64,000 nt of DNA, from assembly GCA_018402765.1 (NCBI GenBank), contig JAGYIE010000003.1, forward strand, positions 555,766-619,765. The letters are read 5' to 3'. The notes under the pieces are model-generated. The model searched no databases and was not told where the DNA came from. It saw nothing but the letters and a program-made list of their open reading frames with translations. Position 1 is the stretch's first letter, and every line of letters starts with the position of its first letter. This document shows, one piece after another, positions 1 to 9,673 of this stretch. This stretch comes from Vicingaceae bacterium. Lineage in GTDB: Bacteria; Bacteroidota; Bacteroidia; Flavobacteriales_E; Vicingaceae. A program made the position numbers and the translations under genes.

Positions 1-1
1 A

Positions 2-418
2 TTGTTCATTGGAGTTTTGAATGGATGTTTCTTGTTTGCAGCTGATTTAATCAGAGAAATCTCATTAGATTGTGAGATTAGCTTTGTTAAAGTAGCAAGT
101 TATAAAGGGATGAAGTCAACTGGTGAAGTTAATCAGTTAATAGGTCTCGATAGAAGTCTTGAAGGAAGAGACATAATTATCTTAGAAGATATAGTTGATA
201 CAGGAAATACTATAGAAAATATAGTTGATTTATTAGAGAAAGCAGGTTGTAAATCCATTAGAATAGCTACTTTTCTCCTTAAACCAGAAGCCTATAAAAA
301 GTCAATAAATATAGATTACGTTTCTATGGAAATACCCAATAAATTTGTAGTTGGATATGGTTTAGATTACGACGGTTTCGGAAGAAACATAAAGGAATTA
401 TTTGTATTAAAAGATTAA
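2..418 (+). CDS. hpt: Hypoxanthine phosphoribosyltransferase, 5' truncated
   Basis: This is the C-terminal 138 residues of a hypoxanthine(-guanine) phosphoribosyltransferase, the purine-salvage enzyme that joins hypoxanthine or guanine to PRPP. The PRPP-binding signature IIILEDIVDTGNT is visible near residue 60, and the tail DYDGFGRNIKELFVL is typical of the family. Family members have about 175-180 residues, so roughly 40 N-terminal residues lie left of the window; the reading frame is open to the edge and the apparent TTG start is internal. adk follows after 11 bp, so the two are probably cotranscribed. Confidence 0.9.
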   Translation: MFIGVLNGCFLFAADLIREISLDCEISFVKVASYKGMKSTGEVNQLIGLDRSLEGRDIIILEDIVDTGNTIENIVDLLEKAGCKSIRIATFLLKPEAYKKSINIDYVSMEIPNKFVVGYGLDYDGFGRNIKELFVLKD

Positions 419-429
419 AAAACGAATTC

Positions 430-999
430 ATGTTGAATATTGTATTATTTGGACCTCCTGGAGCAGGAAAAGGAACTCAAGCGATAAAACTAAAAGAGGA
501 ATATAACTTAGTTCATTTGTCTACGGGAGATTTGTTAAGAGAGGAAATTAAACAAGAGACAAACTTAGGGTTGGAAGCTCAAGCTTACATGACTAAAGGA
601 GAATTGGTTCCTGATGAAGTTGTTATTGGTATGATAGCTAGTAAGCTAGAGCAAAATAAAACTGTTAATGGATTTATTTTTGATGGTTTTCCTAGAACTA
701 CAGAGCAAGCTGAAGCTTTAGATAATCTGCTTTCATCCCATAATTCTTCAATTACAAAAATGCTTTCTTTAGAAGTTGATGATGAAGAGCTAGTAGCAAG
801 AATCGTGCAAAGAGGTAAAGACTCTGGAAGAGAAGATGATAAAAATGAATCAGTAATTTTTAATCGAATTATAACATACAATAAAAAAACATCTCCTTTA
901 AAAGCATATTATGATCATCAAGCTAAGTATCATATTGTAGATGGAATAGGATCTATGGATGAGGTTTTTGAGCGATTAAAAGATAAAATACAAAACTGA
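430..999 (+). CDS. adk: Adenylate kinase
   Basis: Adenylate kinase interconverts ATP + AMP and 2 ADP in the cytoplasm. The P-loop GPPGAGKGT is at residues 8-16, the AMP-site motif DGFPRT at 85-90, and the RGxDSGREDD segment marks the lid hinge. At 189 residues it is the short-lid form, lacking the longer lid insertion and its zinc cysteines. It starts 11 bp after hpt and is followed by a strong terminator, so hpt-adk looks like the end of a purine operon. Confidence 0.97.
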   Translation: MLNIVLFGPPGAGKGTQAIKLKEEYNLVHLSTGDLLREEIKQETNLGLEAQAYMTKGELVPDEVVIGMIASKLEQNKTVNGFIFDGFPRTTEQAEALDNLLSSHNSSITKMLSLEVDDEELVARIVQRGKDSGREDDKNESVIFNRIITYNKKTSPLKAYYDHQAKYHIVDGIGSMDEVFERLKDKIQN

Positions 1000-1020
1000 T
1001 TCTCAGTAAATAACACTATT

Positions 1021-1058
1021 TAGGACCTCTATTTCAATGAAATAGGGTCCTTTTTTTT
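1021..1058 (+). terminator. Rho-independent terminator after adk
   Basis: A GC-containing stem (AGGACCTCTATTTC pairing with GAAATAGGGTCCT) with a tiny loop is followed by eight T residues. It lies 22 bp after the adk stop and ends the hpt-adk transcript. Confidence 0.9.
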
Positions 1059-1440
1059 ATAAGCGGATTCCAATTACTAATGTATCATCAACTTGGTTTT
1101 CTAACCCTTCCAGTCGTTAATATTCTCTTCAAATAACTTTCCTTGTTCTTTCATTAGTAGACTTTTCATTTTTTCACTTCGTAGAGTAATATTCTTAGTT
1201 AAAAAACTTCTGACCTCTATGCTCGCCAAACTGATCTGCCTATCCATCGCTTAATAAATAGATATGATGTTCTTTTGAAAATGTATTTCTTAGGGATTTA
1301 AATTCTTTAATTTCACTCAACTTGCAACATCAAAATTCGCATTTGTCTTCAATTCTAAAATTTAATCAAACAATAAGGATAGAAAATAGACCAATCTTTA
1401 AATTTCATCCATTAAACTCTGGTTCTGTTCTAAAAGATTA
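1058..1440 (-). pseudogene. Decayed PP2C/SpoIIE-type protein phosphatase
   Basis: No open frame survives here, but the minus strand still reads, across frameshifts and stops, pieces of the C-terminal end of a Bacteroidota SpoIIE-type phosphatase: HIYLLSDG*ADQFG (around 1270-1215), RSEKMKSLLMKEQGKLFEEN (around 1180-1120) and NQVDDTLVIGIR (around 1100-1062). In intact relatives these motifs form the last third of a serine phosphatase domain that usually follows a sensor module. Only this part is recognisable. The identification is from memory of the family. Confidence 0.6.
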
Positions 1441-1463
1441 AATTTGCAGTTAAAATAATTTGT

Positions 1464-2465
1464 ATGTCCGAGAATAACTTTGTTGATTATGTAAAAATCG
1501 CTTTCAAATCTGGTAAAGGAGGAAGAGGGTCTACACATTTTTACAGAGATCGTTTAACTGCTAAAGGAGGACCTGATGGTGGAAATGGCGGAAGAGGCGG
1601 ACATATACTGCTAAGAGGGAACTCTCAGCTTTGGACATTACTTCATTTAAAGTATCGAAAGCATATCTCTGCGGGTGCTGGAGAAGGTGGTGGCGCGAAC
1701 AATAGAAGTGGAGGTGATGGGAATGACGAAGTTATAGATGTCCCTATCGGAACAATAGCGAGAGATGCTGAAACTGGTGAAGTTGATTTTGAGATAACAG
1801 AAGAGGGCCAAATACATGTGTTGCTTCGCGGAGGTAAAGGAGGGCAAGGGAATACCAACTTTAAATCCTCAACTAATCAATCCCCGAGATACGCTCAGCC
1901 TGGAGAGGACGGAAATGAAGCTTGGAAAATTTTAGAGTTGAAAGTGCTTGCAGATGTTGGGTTAGTTGGTTTTCCTAACGCAGGAAAATCTACCTTACTA
2001 TCAGTCATAACCGCTGCAAAACCAGAAATTGCTAATTATCCCTTTACTACTTTAGTTCCAAATTTAGGGATTGTACCTTACAGAAATTATAAATCATTTA
2101 TTGTTGCGGATATCCCCGGAATTATAGAAGGAGCTCATTCAGGTAAAGGTTTAGGGCTTAGGTTTTTGAGGCATATAGAGCGAAATAGTTTACTATTATT
2201 TATGGTGCCTGCGGACAGTAAAGATATCGCAGAGGAGTATACTATATTATTGAATGAGCTTAAGCAGTATAATCCTGAGCTATTGGATAAAAAGCGAATA
2301 TTAGCCATATCAAAATCCGATATGTTAGATGAAGAGCTCAAAATGGAGATTGCTGCTAGTCTGCCTGACTTGACTTCTATATTTATTTCATCTGTTGCTC
2401 AATTAGGATTAACAGAGCTGAAAGACTTACTGTGGAAAAATTTAAACGAAACAGAGAATGCTTGA
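1464..2465 (+). CDS. obgE: GTPase Obg/CgtA
   Basis: Obg is the essential ribosome-associated GTPase involved in 50S assembly and stress control. The glycine-rich Obg fold fills residues 1-160 (repeats such as [22 protein letters not shown]). The G domain follows, with G1 GFPNAGKST near residue 170 and G3 DIPGII near 215. At 333 residues it is the compact form without the C-terminal OCT domain. The PAP2 gene overlaps its last 8 bases, and crcB overlaps that gene by 8 bp, so the three form one transcription unit. Confidence 0.97.
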   Translation: MSENNFVDYVKIAFKSGKGGRGSTHFYRDRLTAKGGPDGGNGGRGGHILLRGNSQLWTLLHLKYRKHISAGAGEGGGANNRSGGDGNDEVIDVPIGTIARDAETGEVDFEITEEGQIHVLLRGGKGGQGNTNFKSSTNQSPRYAQPGEDGNEAWKILELKVLADVGLVGFPNAGKSTLLSVITAAKPEIANYPFTTLVPNLGIVPYRNYKSFIVADIPGIIEGAHSGKGLGLRFLRHIERNSLLLFMVPADSKDIAEEYTILLNELKQYNPELLDKKRILAISKSDMLDEELKMEIAASLPDLTSIFISSVAQLGLTELKDLLWKNLNETENA

Positions 2466-3036
2466 TCAATTAATTTCTTTTGATAAAGACTTATTTCTTT
2501 CATTAAATGGATTAGGAGCACCTGAAATAGACGGTTTTATGGTTTTTTTATCTGGTAAGCTTGAGTGGATTCCTCTGTATCTAGTTCTTATTGGTTTATT
2601 GTTTAGAAAATATAGAACAAAAGGATTTTACGTATTATTCTTCTTAGTTCTTTTGATTGTAGCTTCCGATCAGCTCTCTGTCCATTTATTTAAAAATGTT
2701 TTTGAACGGCTTAGACCTTGTCATGACCCCTCATTAGAAGGCTTGGTTCAGCTGGTCAATAATAAATGCGGTGGTAAGTTTGGTTTCGTTTCTTCTCATG
2801 CTACCAATACTTTTGCTCTTGCAACCTTTATGGGTCTGATTTTTAAAAATAAACTTTTATTTGTTGGTTTGATTTTTTGGGCAATACTTGTTTCTTACAG
2901 CCGAGTTTATTTAGGAGTACATTTCCCTTTGGACATTCTGGGCGGATCTTTATTGGGCTTTTGTATTGCTTATTTTATTTTCTATTTAATGAGCTATTTT
3001 AATAAGAAGTTTAACCTAGAAATTCATTATGATTAA
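2458..3036 (+). CDS. PAP2-family membrane phosphatase
   Basis: A membrane-bound phosphatidic acid phosphatase type 2 protein (192 aa). All three catalytic motifs are present: KNVFERLRP (about residues 78-86), SSHA (about 111) and [12 protein letters not shown] (about 147-158), separated by hydrophobic helices. The family removes phosphate from lipid phosphates such as undecaprenyl pyrophosphate or phosphatidylglycerol phosphate; the exact substrate cannot be read from the sequence. Start and stop overlap obg and crcB by 8 bp each, indicating translational coupling. Confidence 0.9.
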   Translation: MLDQLISFDKDLFLSLNGLGAPEIDGFMVFLSGKLEWIPLYLVLIGLLFRKYRTKGFYVLFFLVLLIVASDQLSVHLFKNVFERLRPCHDPSLEGLVQLVNNKCGGKFGFVSSHATNTFALATFMGLIFKNKLLFVGLIFWAILVSYSRVYLGVHFPLDILGGSLLGFCIAYFIFYLMSYFNKKFNLEIHYD

Positions 3037-3391
3037 GTTAATAGCAGTATTTATTGGTGGAGGTTTTGGAAGTATTTTTCGATACGGAATATCGGTTTTA
3101 TTTCAGGATTTTGGCTCTCGATTTCCTATTGCTACTGTTATATCTAATCTAATAAGCTGTTTAATTTTGGCCTTACTTGTTTTTGTTTTTTCAGATAAGG
3201 TTATGAATTCTTCAATGCTTAAATTACTCCTATTGGTAGGTTTTTGCGGAGGATTTAGTACATTTTCTACTTTTAGCCTTGAAAGTTTTGAATTATTAAA
3301 AAATCAAGAATATGTGTATTTTTCCTTAAATCTCATAATTAGTTTAGCATTAGGAATTGGCATTGTCGCAATGGTTGCTAGACAGGTATAA
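3029..3391 (+). CDS. crcB: Fluoride exporter CrcB/Fluc
   Basis: A small four-helix membrane protein (120 aa) of the Fluc fluoride-channel family, which works as an antiparallel dimer and exports F-. Diagnostic segments are [12 protein letters not shown] near the N-terminus, an Asn-containing second helix (ISNLISC), and [15 protein letters not shown] near residue 72, which carries the conserved phenylalanine-rich pore motif. No fluoride riboswitch was seen upstream, as expected for a gene inside an operon. Confidence 0.93.
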   Translation: MIKLIAVFIGGGFGSIFRYGISVLFQDFGSRFPIATVISNLISCLILALLVFVFSDKVMNSSMLKLLLLVGFCGGFSTFSTFSLESFELLKNQEYVYFSLNLIISLALGIGIVAMVARQV

Positions 3392-4401
3392 ATAAAGTCA
3401 CGCTAATTAAAGCGTAATGTTTTACCACTTATATCATTTTTTTCTTCCGAAGTAAATGTTTAATTGTGAGCATTGATCTTTTACAGGTTTTTATTTGTGT
3501 AATATGCTGAGTTATTGACGACATTATTTGATTCTATTCCATGCTTTTTTATAACTATTACTACACCTCCTGAACGTTCTTCAAAATTTAAGGAAAGAAA
3601 TTGTTTTGCTAATTATCTTTGGAAGTAGATGTTGTAATGAACGGACTCTAATTTTTCAACTAGTTAACTTGCTAATTAAGCATTGGTATACATCGTAAGT
3701 TATCATGAGATGAGTTAGTTTAACTGCGCAGAAAAAAGAATTTGTTCAAGATTTAGTCATTCTGTACGTTCTGGTAAACTCTTGATGTGCTAATTTTTCA
3801 TTACCAATGTAGATAATAGGGACGTAGTTCTAATACATGCAAATTTTTAATCTGAACAGAAAAAAATAAATCACAAAGTATGAGTAAAAGGGCAATTTCC
3901 GGAACAATACAGTTGCTAAATCCCTTTTCAAGACAATTAAATATGCATGCTTCTGTAGCTTTAAATTTACTTCAAATCAACTGTAATTTAATTGTTTAAA
4001 TGACAACATCAATTGTTACAACACCAAAAGAATTCCATACTAAATTAGGTTATAATACGCCTTTAGAGCTGCAATTAGAAGAAGAAAATTATTTAAGCAA
4101 GCGGCTTAAAAAAATAGTCATATAGGATGGAGGTATTGCACCAATAAATTTTAAAGACATTAAATACACTTGAAAGAATTTTATTTGACTTTGATAAAGC
4201 GTTCAAAAATGATAAGCTGATAGGTATTCAAGTAGAATCAATGGATGACATATTTAGATGAAAAGTTGATCCTCCAATAGTTGCTTATTTTTCACTAATG
4301 ATATCTATTAAAAATTGAGAATCGGACATATAATCCTAATTTCGATTTGTACAAAAAGTAGATTAAACATTAGACTGGACAAATTCACAATAGTAAAGAA
4401 A
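3392..4401. other. Long intergenic region without an intact gene
   Basis: About 1 kb of AT-rich sequence with no convincing coding region. Short open pieces occur: one at 4000-4125 (+) reads TPKEFHTKLGYNTPLELQ and faintly resembles the tail of an rve-type transposase, and another piece lies at 4150-4260. These suggest decayed genes rather than functional ones. The kinase start at 4402 defines the right limit. Confidence 0.5.
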
Positions 4402-5256
4402 ATGAGTAAATTAATTATAGCTGATAGTGGTTCCACTAAAACAGATTGGAGAATTATACATACACTTACAAATAAAGTAGACCAGCTTACTTGTAAAGGC
4501 TTAAATCCATTTCACAATACGAGCGAACAACTATTAGATGAGTTGAACTCCACCTTTACTTCAATTGAAACATCTGAAATAGATAATGTATATTTCTATG
4601 GTGCAGGATGTTCTTCAGTCGAAAAGCAACATCTCTTAAATAGAGTTCTTTCTTTAATTTTCCCCAATGCCGATATCGTAGTCGCTCATGATTTACTTGC
4701 TGCAGCTAGAGCTACCTTAAATAAACAACCTGGTATTGTTTTGATCCTTGGGACAGGCAGTAGTTGTGGATTTTATGATGGTGTAAATTTAACTATGCCA
4801 ATCCCGTCACTAGGGTATATTTTGGGAGATGAAGGGAGTGGAGTTGCGTTAGGGAAGAGTTTGTTAACCAAATATTTTTATGGCAAATTTCCTCAAGAGC
4901 TGGCAATTTTATTTAACAAACGCTACTTATTGGATAAGGAAGTTATGTTAGATCACATTTATAATGGCAGTCTACCTAATAAATATATCGCTTCTTTCAG
5001 TCAATTTGCTTTTCACAATAAACAGCATCCCTTTATTGCTAAATTAATTCAAGATACTTTTAGGGAGCTTTTCGAAAATGTAATTAGTTCTATTCCTGAT
5101 TTTCAAAAACATCAAATCTCTATAATTGGATCTATTGGTTTCTATTACAGTGATTTTATTCGATCAGTTGCGAATGATTATGGTATTCGGGTAGGTATAA
5201 TTATTGAAAAACCGATATCAGGATTAACTATTTATCATACCAATTTAGAAGATTAG
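4402..5256 (+). CDS. BadF/BadG/BcrA-type kinase, probable N-acetylglucosamine kinase
   Basis: A sugar-kinase/actin-fold ATPase of the BadF type (284 aa from the ATG at 4402). An upstream in-frame start at 4315 would add 29 residues unlike the family and was rejected. The phosphate-1 motif DSGSTKTDW occupies residues 8-16 and the phosphate-2 motif ILGTGSSCGFY lies near 115, followed by GDEGSG. In Bacteroidota this family is usually annotated as N-acetylglucosamine kinase; the substrate is inferred. It converges on the methyltransferase gene with a 12-bp overlap. Confidence 0.82.
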   Translation: MSKLIIADSGSTKTDWRIIHTLTNKVDQLTCKGLNPFHNTSEQLLDELNSTFTSIETSEIDNVYFYGAGCSSVEKQHLLNRVLSLIFPNADIVVAHDLLAAARATLNKQPGIVLILGTGSSCGFYDGVNLTMPIPSLGYILGDEGSGVALGKSLLTKYFYGKFPQELAILFNKRYLLDKEVMLDHIYNGSLPNKYIASFSQFAFHNKQHPFIAKLIQDTFRELFENVISSIPDFQKHQISIIGSIGFYYSDFIRSVANDYGIRVGIIIEKPISGLTIYHTNLED

Positions 5257-5952
5257 AAATATAGCGGGTCTTTTATGAAATGAAGGTTTGTTTCTGTTCC
5301 ATTCTGCGACTGGTTTGGAGATAACTGTTTCACTTGGCAAGGTAAGGTCTGCGGCAATGCATAGCATACTGTCTTTATTTAGTGTTTTTATTAATTCATC
5401 TAAAAGTTTATCATTCCTAAAAGGGGTTTCGATAAATAGTTGAGTTTGCTTTTCTGATTTTGCCCTTGATTCTAGTTGCTTTATTAATTTGCTTCGTTGA
5501 GTGTTATCGTGAGGTAGATAACCATGAAATGCAAATGATTGGCCACTAAACCCACTAGCCATAAGGCCTAAAAGAATAGAAGAAGGCCCCACAAGTGGTC
5601 TGATTAGAATATTTTGTGCGTGCGCAATTTTAACAATCTCTGCTCCTGGGTCTGCGACTCCGGGACATCCTGCATCAGAGATTAACCCCATATTAATTCC
5701 TTCTTTCAGTGGTTTTATAAAAGATGTTAACTCATTTGAATCAGTATGTTTATTTAATACGTAAAATGTTAAATCAGCAATAGGTGTTTCCATACCCAAT
5801 TTGATTAAATACCTCCTTGCATTTTTCTCACTTTCAACAATAAAAAAGGTGAGATTTTTTATGGTATCAAATAATTCCTGACCGAAATATAATTTGGGGT
5901 CGCCTTCACCAAGTAGGTTGGGTATTAAATATAACTCACCTTTTCGCATCAA
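5245..5952 (-). CDS. RsmI-like SAM-dependent methyltransferase
   Basis: A tetrapyrrole-methylase-fold protein (235 aa) of the RsmI/YraL group. RsmI 2'-O-methylates C1402 of 16S rRNA. The family signature DAGCPGVADPG is at about residues 92-102 and GPSSILLGLMASGF follows near 140. Bacteroidota often carry this divergent SAM-methyltransferase besides a canonical RsmI, so the rRNA target is an inference. It overlaps the phosphatase gene upstream by 4 bp (ATGA), so both are read from the dnaA side. Confidence 0.85.
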   Translation of the reverse strand: MMRKGELYLIPNLLGEGDPKLYFGQELFDTIKNLTFFIVESEKNARRYLIKLGMETPIADLTFYVLNKHTDSNELTSFIKPLKEGINMGLISDAGCPGVADPGAEIVKIAHAQNILIRPLVGPSSILLGLMASGFSGQSFAFHGYLPHDNTQRSKLIKQLESRAKSEKQTQLFIETPFRNDKLLDELIKTLNKDSMLCIAADLTLPSETVISKPVAEWNRNKPSFHKRPAIFLIF

Positions 5953-6404
5953 CTTAACTTTTTTAAATAGGCATTAACTGCTGCATCTATCATATTGTAT
6001 ACTTGGTCAAATCCTTCCTCTCCTCCAAAATATGGATCTGGCACTGATTGATTTTCTCCAGGGTATAGTTGGTTTAAAAGCAGGTCCACTTTTTTCATAT
6101 CAACATTATTTCTAGCAATTTTTCCTACGTTTTCATAGTTGCTGTAATCCATCACAAATATTTGGTCGAATGCATCAAAGTCTTCCACACTAAATTGTCT
6201 ACATCGAAGTAAAGATATATCTGTTCCTTTACTTTTAGCATGAGCCACTGATCTGCTATCAGGTTCTTCTCCAATGTGATAGTTTGATGTGCCTGCAGAG
6301 TCTACAAGAATATCAATTCCTTGTTCTTCTGCCCGTTGTCTTAACAAGCCCTCAGCTACAGGTGACCGACAAATATTTCCTAGACAAACCATTAATACTT
6401 TCAT
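5949..6404 (-). CDS. Low-molecular-weight protein-tyrosine phosphatase
   Basis: A cytoplasmic LMW-PTP (151 aa). The catalytic P-loop CLGNICRSP occupies residues 7-15 (Cys7, Arg13), and the general-acid motif DPYFGG is present near the C-terminus. The ATG at 6404 was chosen because the P-loop then sits at its usual position; an in-frame start at 6425 adds seven residues (MFKKIYL) without support. It is followed with a 4-bp overlap by the RsmI-like gene and lies 72 bp downstream of dnaA, a neighbourhood common in Bacteroidota. Confidence 0.92.
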   Translation of the reverse strand: MKVLMVCLGNICRSPVAEGLLRQRAEEQGIDILVDSAGTSNYHIGEEPDSRSVAHAKSKGTDISLLRCRQFSVEDFDAFDQIFVMDYSNYENVGKIARNNVDMKKVDLLLNQLYPGENQSVPDPYFGGEEGFDQVYNMIDAAVNAYLKKLS

Positions 6405-6476
6405 AAGGTAGATTTTTTTAAACAAAAATAGGAATTAAGGCTAGCCTTAATTCCTACATATTGAATTAAAATTAGT

Positions 6477-7910
6477 TTATTGAATGCTAATTTTCTTTTC
6501 TAGTTCATCGATATACGTTCTAAAGCGTTTATCTGTTTCTACTAGATTATTAACAGTTTTACAAGCGTGCAATACCGTTGCGTGATCTTTTCCGCCGCAA
6601 TGCATACCTATATTAGCTAAACTTGACTTGGTCATCTTTTTAGCGAAAAACATCGCAATTTGCCTTGCTTGTACAACTTCTCTTTTTCTAGTTTTTGATT
6701 TTAATAGTTCAATTGGTAAATCAAAGTAGTCACAAACAACCTTTTGGATATAATCGATAGATACCTCTCGAGCAGTATTTTTAACAAATTTGTCAATCAT
6801 TTGCTTAGCTAATTCTAAGGTAATTGCTTTTTTGTTTAATGAAGACTGTGCAAGTAAAGAGATCAACGCACCTTCTAGTTCACGAATATTTGTAGTGATG
6901 CTATATGCAAGATACTCTACCACTTCTTTTGGAAGTTCAAGACCTTCATTATACATCTTGTTTTCTAAGATGGCTATTCTTGTTTCCAAGTTTGGGCTTT
7001 GTAAATCTGCTGAAAGTCCCCATTTGAAACGAGACAATAATCGTTGTTCCATACCCTGCATTTCAACAGGAGCCTTATCGGAAGTTAAGATCAGTTGTTT
7101 CCCTGTTTGGTGTAGGTGGTTAAAAATGTGAAAGAACACATCTTGTGTTTTTTCTTTTCCAGAGAAAAATTGAACATCATCAATGATTAATACATCTATC
7201 ATTTGATAGAAGTGGATAAAGTCATTTTGATTGTTATTTCTTACCGCATCTATAAATTGATGAGTAAATTTTTCTGATGAAACGTAAAGAACAATTTTAT
7301 TGGGATGCTGATTTTTAATTTCTATACCAATAGAATGAACTAAATGAGTTTTCCCAAGTCCAACCCCTCCATAAACCAATAATGGATTGAATGCTGTTCC
7401 ACCAGGATTTTTAGCAACTGCATATCCTGCAGATCTAGCTAATCTATTGCAATCGCCTTCAATAAAACTATCGAATGAGTAATTCGGGTTTAACTGAGAG
7501 TCAATATTAATTTTCTTTAATCCCGGAATTATAAATGGGTTCTTTATTGGATTATCTTTATTGGCATCAAAAGGAACTGTTACAGGATTATTTTTTGTTG
7601 CCTGTCTATTTGTAGTAGGTATTTTTACCATGTAAGGTTTTGAACTCGAAGCTCCATTTTCCATTACAATGCTGTACTCTAACTTTCCTTCAGCTCCCAG
7701 CTCTTTTTTTATTGTTTTTCTTAAAAGAGTAATGTAATGTTCTTCCAACCATTCGTAGAAGAAATTACTAGGCACCTGAATGGTTAAAACACTATTTTGA
7801 AGCTTTATTGGTTTAATAGGTTCAAACCATGTCTTGAAGCTTTGAAGACTAACATTATCTTTTATGATTTCTAAGCAATTACTCCAAGCTTCTAAGTGGG
7901 TGTTTGTCAT
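6477..7910 (-). CDS. dnaA: Chromosomal replication initiator DnaA
   Basis: DnaA (477 aa) binds oriC and loads the replicative helicase. Domain I (residues 1-80) is followed by a short variable linker, then the AAA+ domain with Walker A GGVGLGKTH near 182 and Walker B VLIIDDVQF near 240. Domain IV carries the DNA-binding signature GGKDHATVLHACK near 437-449. The length is normal. The gene opens the minus-strand group that includes the phosphatase and RsmI-like genes. No cluster of DnaA boxes was seen nearby. Confidence 0.98.
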   Translation of the reverse strand: MTNTHLEAWSNCLEIIKDNVSLQSFKTWFEPIKPIKLQNSVLTIQVPSNFFYEWLEEHYITLLRKTIKKELGAEGKLEYSIVMENGASSSKPYMVKIPTTNRQATKNNPVTVPFDANKDNPIKNPFIIPGLKKINIDSQLNPNYSFDSFIEGDCNRLARSAGYAVAKNPGGTAFNPLLVYGGVGLGKTHLVHSIGIEIKNQHPNKIVLYVSSEKFTHQFIDAVRNNNQNDFIHFYQMIDVLIIDDVQFFSGKEKTQDVFFHIFNHLHQTGKQLILTSDKAPVEMQGMEQRLLSRFKWGLSADLQSPNLETRIAILENKMYNEGLELPKEVVEYLAYSITTNIRELEGALISLLAQSSLNKKAITLELAKQMIDKFVKNTAREVSIDYIQKVVCDYFDLPIELLKSKTRKREVVQARQIAMFFAKKMTKSSLANIGMHCGGKDHATVLHACKTVNNLVETDKRFRTYIDELEKKISIQ

Positions 7911-8239
7911 TTCTTTTAGTGCAAAATATAGCTAATCTATCAAGTTTCAATACTTGATAATTTAACTGGTTAATACTAGTGTTTAAGAGTTTTTTTGGTT
8001 ATTTAAATCCAAAAGTTAAAGGGTAAAAACGCCGAATAATTAATCTAAAATCTTTCATTGCTTAGGAACGCCTTCTTTGTTTAAATCCTGAGCAAATATG
8101 ACATTAAAAAAGTTAAGAAAAAAATGTTTTTGCTCTTGATTATTTAAAAAAAACATTTATTGAATTTACTTTTTTTATTTTCCAAAGTGAAGTCAATAAT
8201 TCTTATTTTTCATTTCTAAAATTACTAAAATAGTATAGA
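7911..8239. other. AT-rich divergent intergenic region upstream of dnaA
   Basis: This 329-bp region separates the divergent dnaA and thioesterase genes and must contain both promoters. It has several T-runs and A-runs but no TTATCCACA-type DnaA box that I can find and no open frame, so I do not call it an origin. Confidence 0.6.
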
Positions 8240-8647
8240 ATGTTTCACCATAAAGAGTCGATTAGAGTAAGGTATTCAGAAACAGATAAAATGGGTTTCG
8301 TGTATTATGGGAACTATGCTCAGTATTTTGAGGTGGCGAGAGTAGAGGCTTTAAGATCGTTAAATTTATCCTATAAAGAACTGGAAGAAAATGGTATTAT
8401 GCTACCGGTTCGATCTTTTCATATTGACTATTTCAAACCTGCACACTATGATGATTTATTAACCATTGATACGTTAATAACTGAGATGCCAACTGCTAAA
8501 TTGAAATTTGATTACAAGACCATTAATCAACACGGAGAATTATTGAATACTGCTTCAGTTGTTTTAGTTTTCATGAATGAAAATAGAAACAAACCTATCA
8601 AGCCACCTGTTCAATTCCTTGAAAAACTAAAACCTTTTTTTAGTTGA
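8240..8647 (+). CDS. Acyl-CoA thioesterase (4HBT/YbgC type)
   Basis: A hot-dog-fold thioesterase (135 aa). The N-terminal signature YSETDKMGFVYYGNYAQYFE (residues 12-31) carries the conserved Asp and the Tyr/Asn pair of the YbgC-type 4-hydroxybenzoyl-CoA thioesterase family, which hydrolyses acyl-CoA thioesters. The in vivo substrate is unknown. Its 3' end overlaps the converging glycosyltransferase gene by 37 bp. Confidence 0.9.
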   Translation: MFHHKESIRVRYSETDKMGFVYYGNYAQYFEVARVEALRSLNLSYKELEENGIMLPVRSFHIDYFKPAHYDDLLTIDTLITEMPTAKLKFDYKTINQHGELLNTASVVLVFMNENRNKPIKPPVQFLEKLKPFFS

Positions 8648-9636
8648 TTAAAAACCTTCTTCCCTTTTAGAAAATGTTCTACTATTATTAGACCGGAATA
8701 TCTGTTACCAGGATAAGGTTGCGCTATTAAAGACACATGTTTATATTTTCTTTTAAGTTTGTAATAGGAGTTGTGAGCTTTTAATACTGATAAAAAGTGT
8801 TTAGGCTTTCCCTCCAAAAGAAATTTTAAAGCTGCTACTCCATCCAATACCATCCGCTTAAAAATAACTGAATGTTTGGATGCTTTTGGTTCATTTTTGT
8901 ATAAAGTTAATAAGCTATTTCTAAAGTTTAAAAATGTTTTTCGTGGGCTAATGCTCGACAGCGTGCCACCACCTAAATGGTAGACAGTTGAGTTGCCGGT
9001 GTATTTAATCGTATACCCTTTGTTTTTCGCTCTCCAGCAAAGATCAATTTCTTCCATATGAGCAAAATAATTGGCGTCAAACCCATTAAGTTCATGATAA
9101 ACCGCAGATTTTATAAACATACAAGCGCCTGAAGCCCAAAAAATTTCATATTCGTCGTCATACTGTCCGTTGTCTTTTTCTAAAGAATTAAATAATCGGC
9201 CTCTGCAAAATGGATATCCCAATTGGTCTATAAAACCGCCTGCGGCTCCTGCATATTCGAAGTATTCTCTATTAAGATAGCTTTTGATTTTTGGTTGACA
9301 GATTGCTACATTTTTATTTGAGCGAAGTATTTCTATTGGTGAATTGGTCCAATCTTCTGTTACTTCTACATCTGAATTTAATAAACAGTAGTACGTAGCA
9401 TCAACCTTTTTTAACGCATCATTATATCCTTTTGCAAAACCACCATTTTCCGTATTTTGCACTATCTCTATGTTGGGGTAGTTTGTTTTTATATATGCAA
9501 CAGATTCATCATCACTTGCATTATCTGCAAGAATTATTCTTGAATCTCCTGAAAACGCAATTACAGAAGGAATGTATGTTTTTAAATGCTTTATGCCATT
9601 CCAGTTAAGGACAACAATCGCCAGTTCTTTAGACAT
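8611..9636 (-). CDS. Family 2 glycosyltransferase (rhamnosyltransferase-like)
   Basis: A GT-A-fold glycosyltransferase (341 aa from the ATG at 9636; a TTG one codon upstream is less likely). It begins ELAIVVLNWNGIKHL, has the sugar-nucleotide region ILADNASDDES near 35, the DxD-like LLNSDVEV near 86, and the acceptor motif HMEEIDLCWRAKNKGY near 193, as in WbbL-type transferases. It probably adds a sugar to a surface polysaccharide. The hydrophilic C-terminus has no membrane segment. It sits just downstream of the GWxTD gene on the same strand. Confidence 0.88.
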   Translation of the reverse strand: MSKELAIVVLNWNGIKHLKTYIPSVIAFSGDSRIILADNASDDESVAYIKTNYPNIEIVQNTENGGFAKGYNDALKKVDATYYCLLNSDVEVTEDWTNSPIEILRSNKNVAICQPKIKSYLNREYFEYAGAAGGFIDQLGYPFCRGRLFNSLEKDNGQYDDEYEIFWASGACMFIKSAVYHELNGFDANYFAHMEEIDLCWRAKNKGYTIKYTGNSTVYHLGGGTLSSISPRKTFLNFRNSLLTLYKNEPKASKHSVIFKRMVLDGVAALKFLLEGKPKHFLSVLKAHNSYYKLKRKYKHVSLIAQPYPGNRYSGLIIVEHFLKGKKVFNQLKKGFSFSRN

Positions 9637-9673
9637 CAATTTTAGTTATGGGGTAGAAAATGATAAAAATAGG

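Noticed and set aside
1643..1858. Minus-strand frames inside obg rich in Pro and Ser
   Set aside because: They mirror the Gly-rich Obg domain on the opposite strand and have no upstream signals.
7911..8239. Possible replication origin next to dnaA
   Set aside because: No DnaA-box cluster or tandem AT 13-mers identified; in Bacteroidota the origin is often not beside dnaA.
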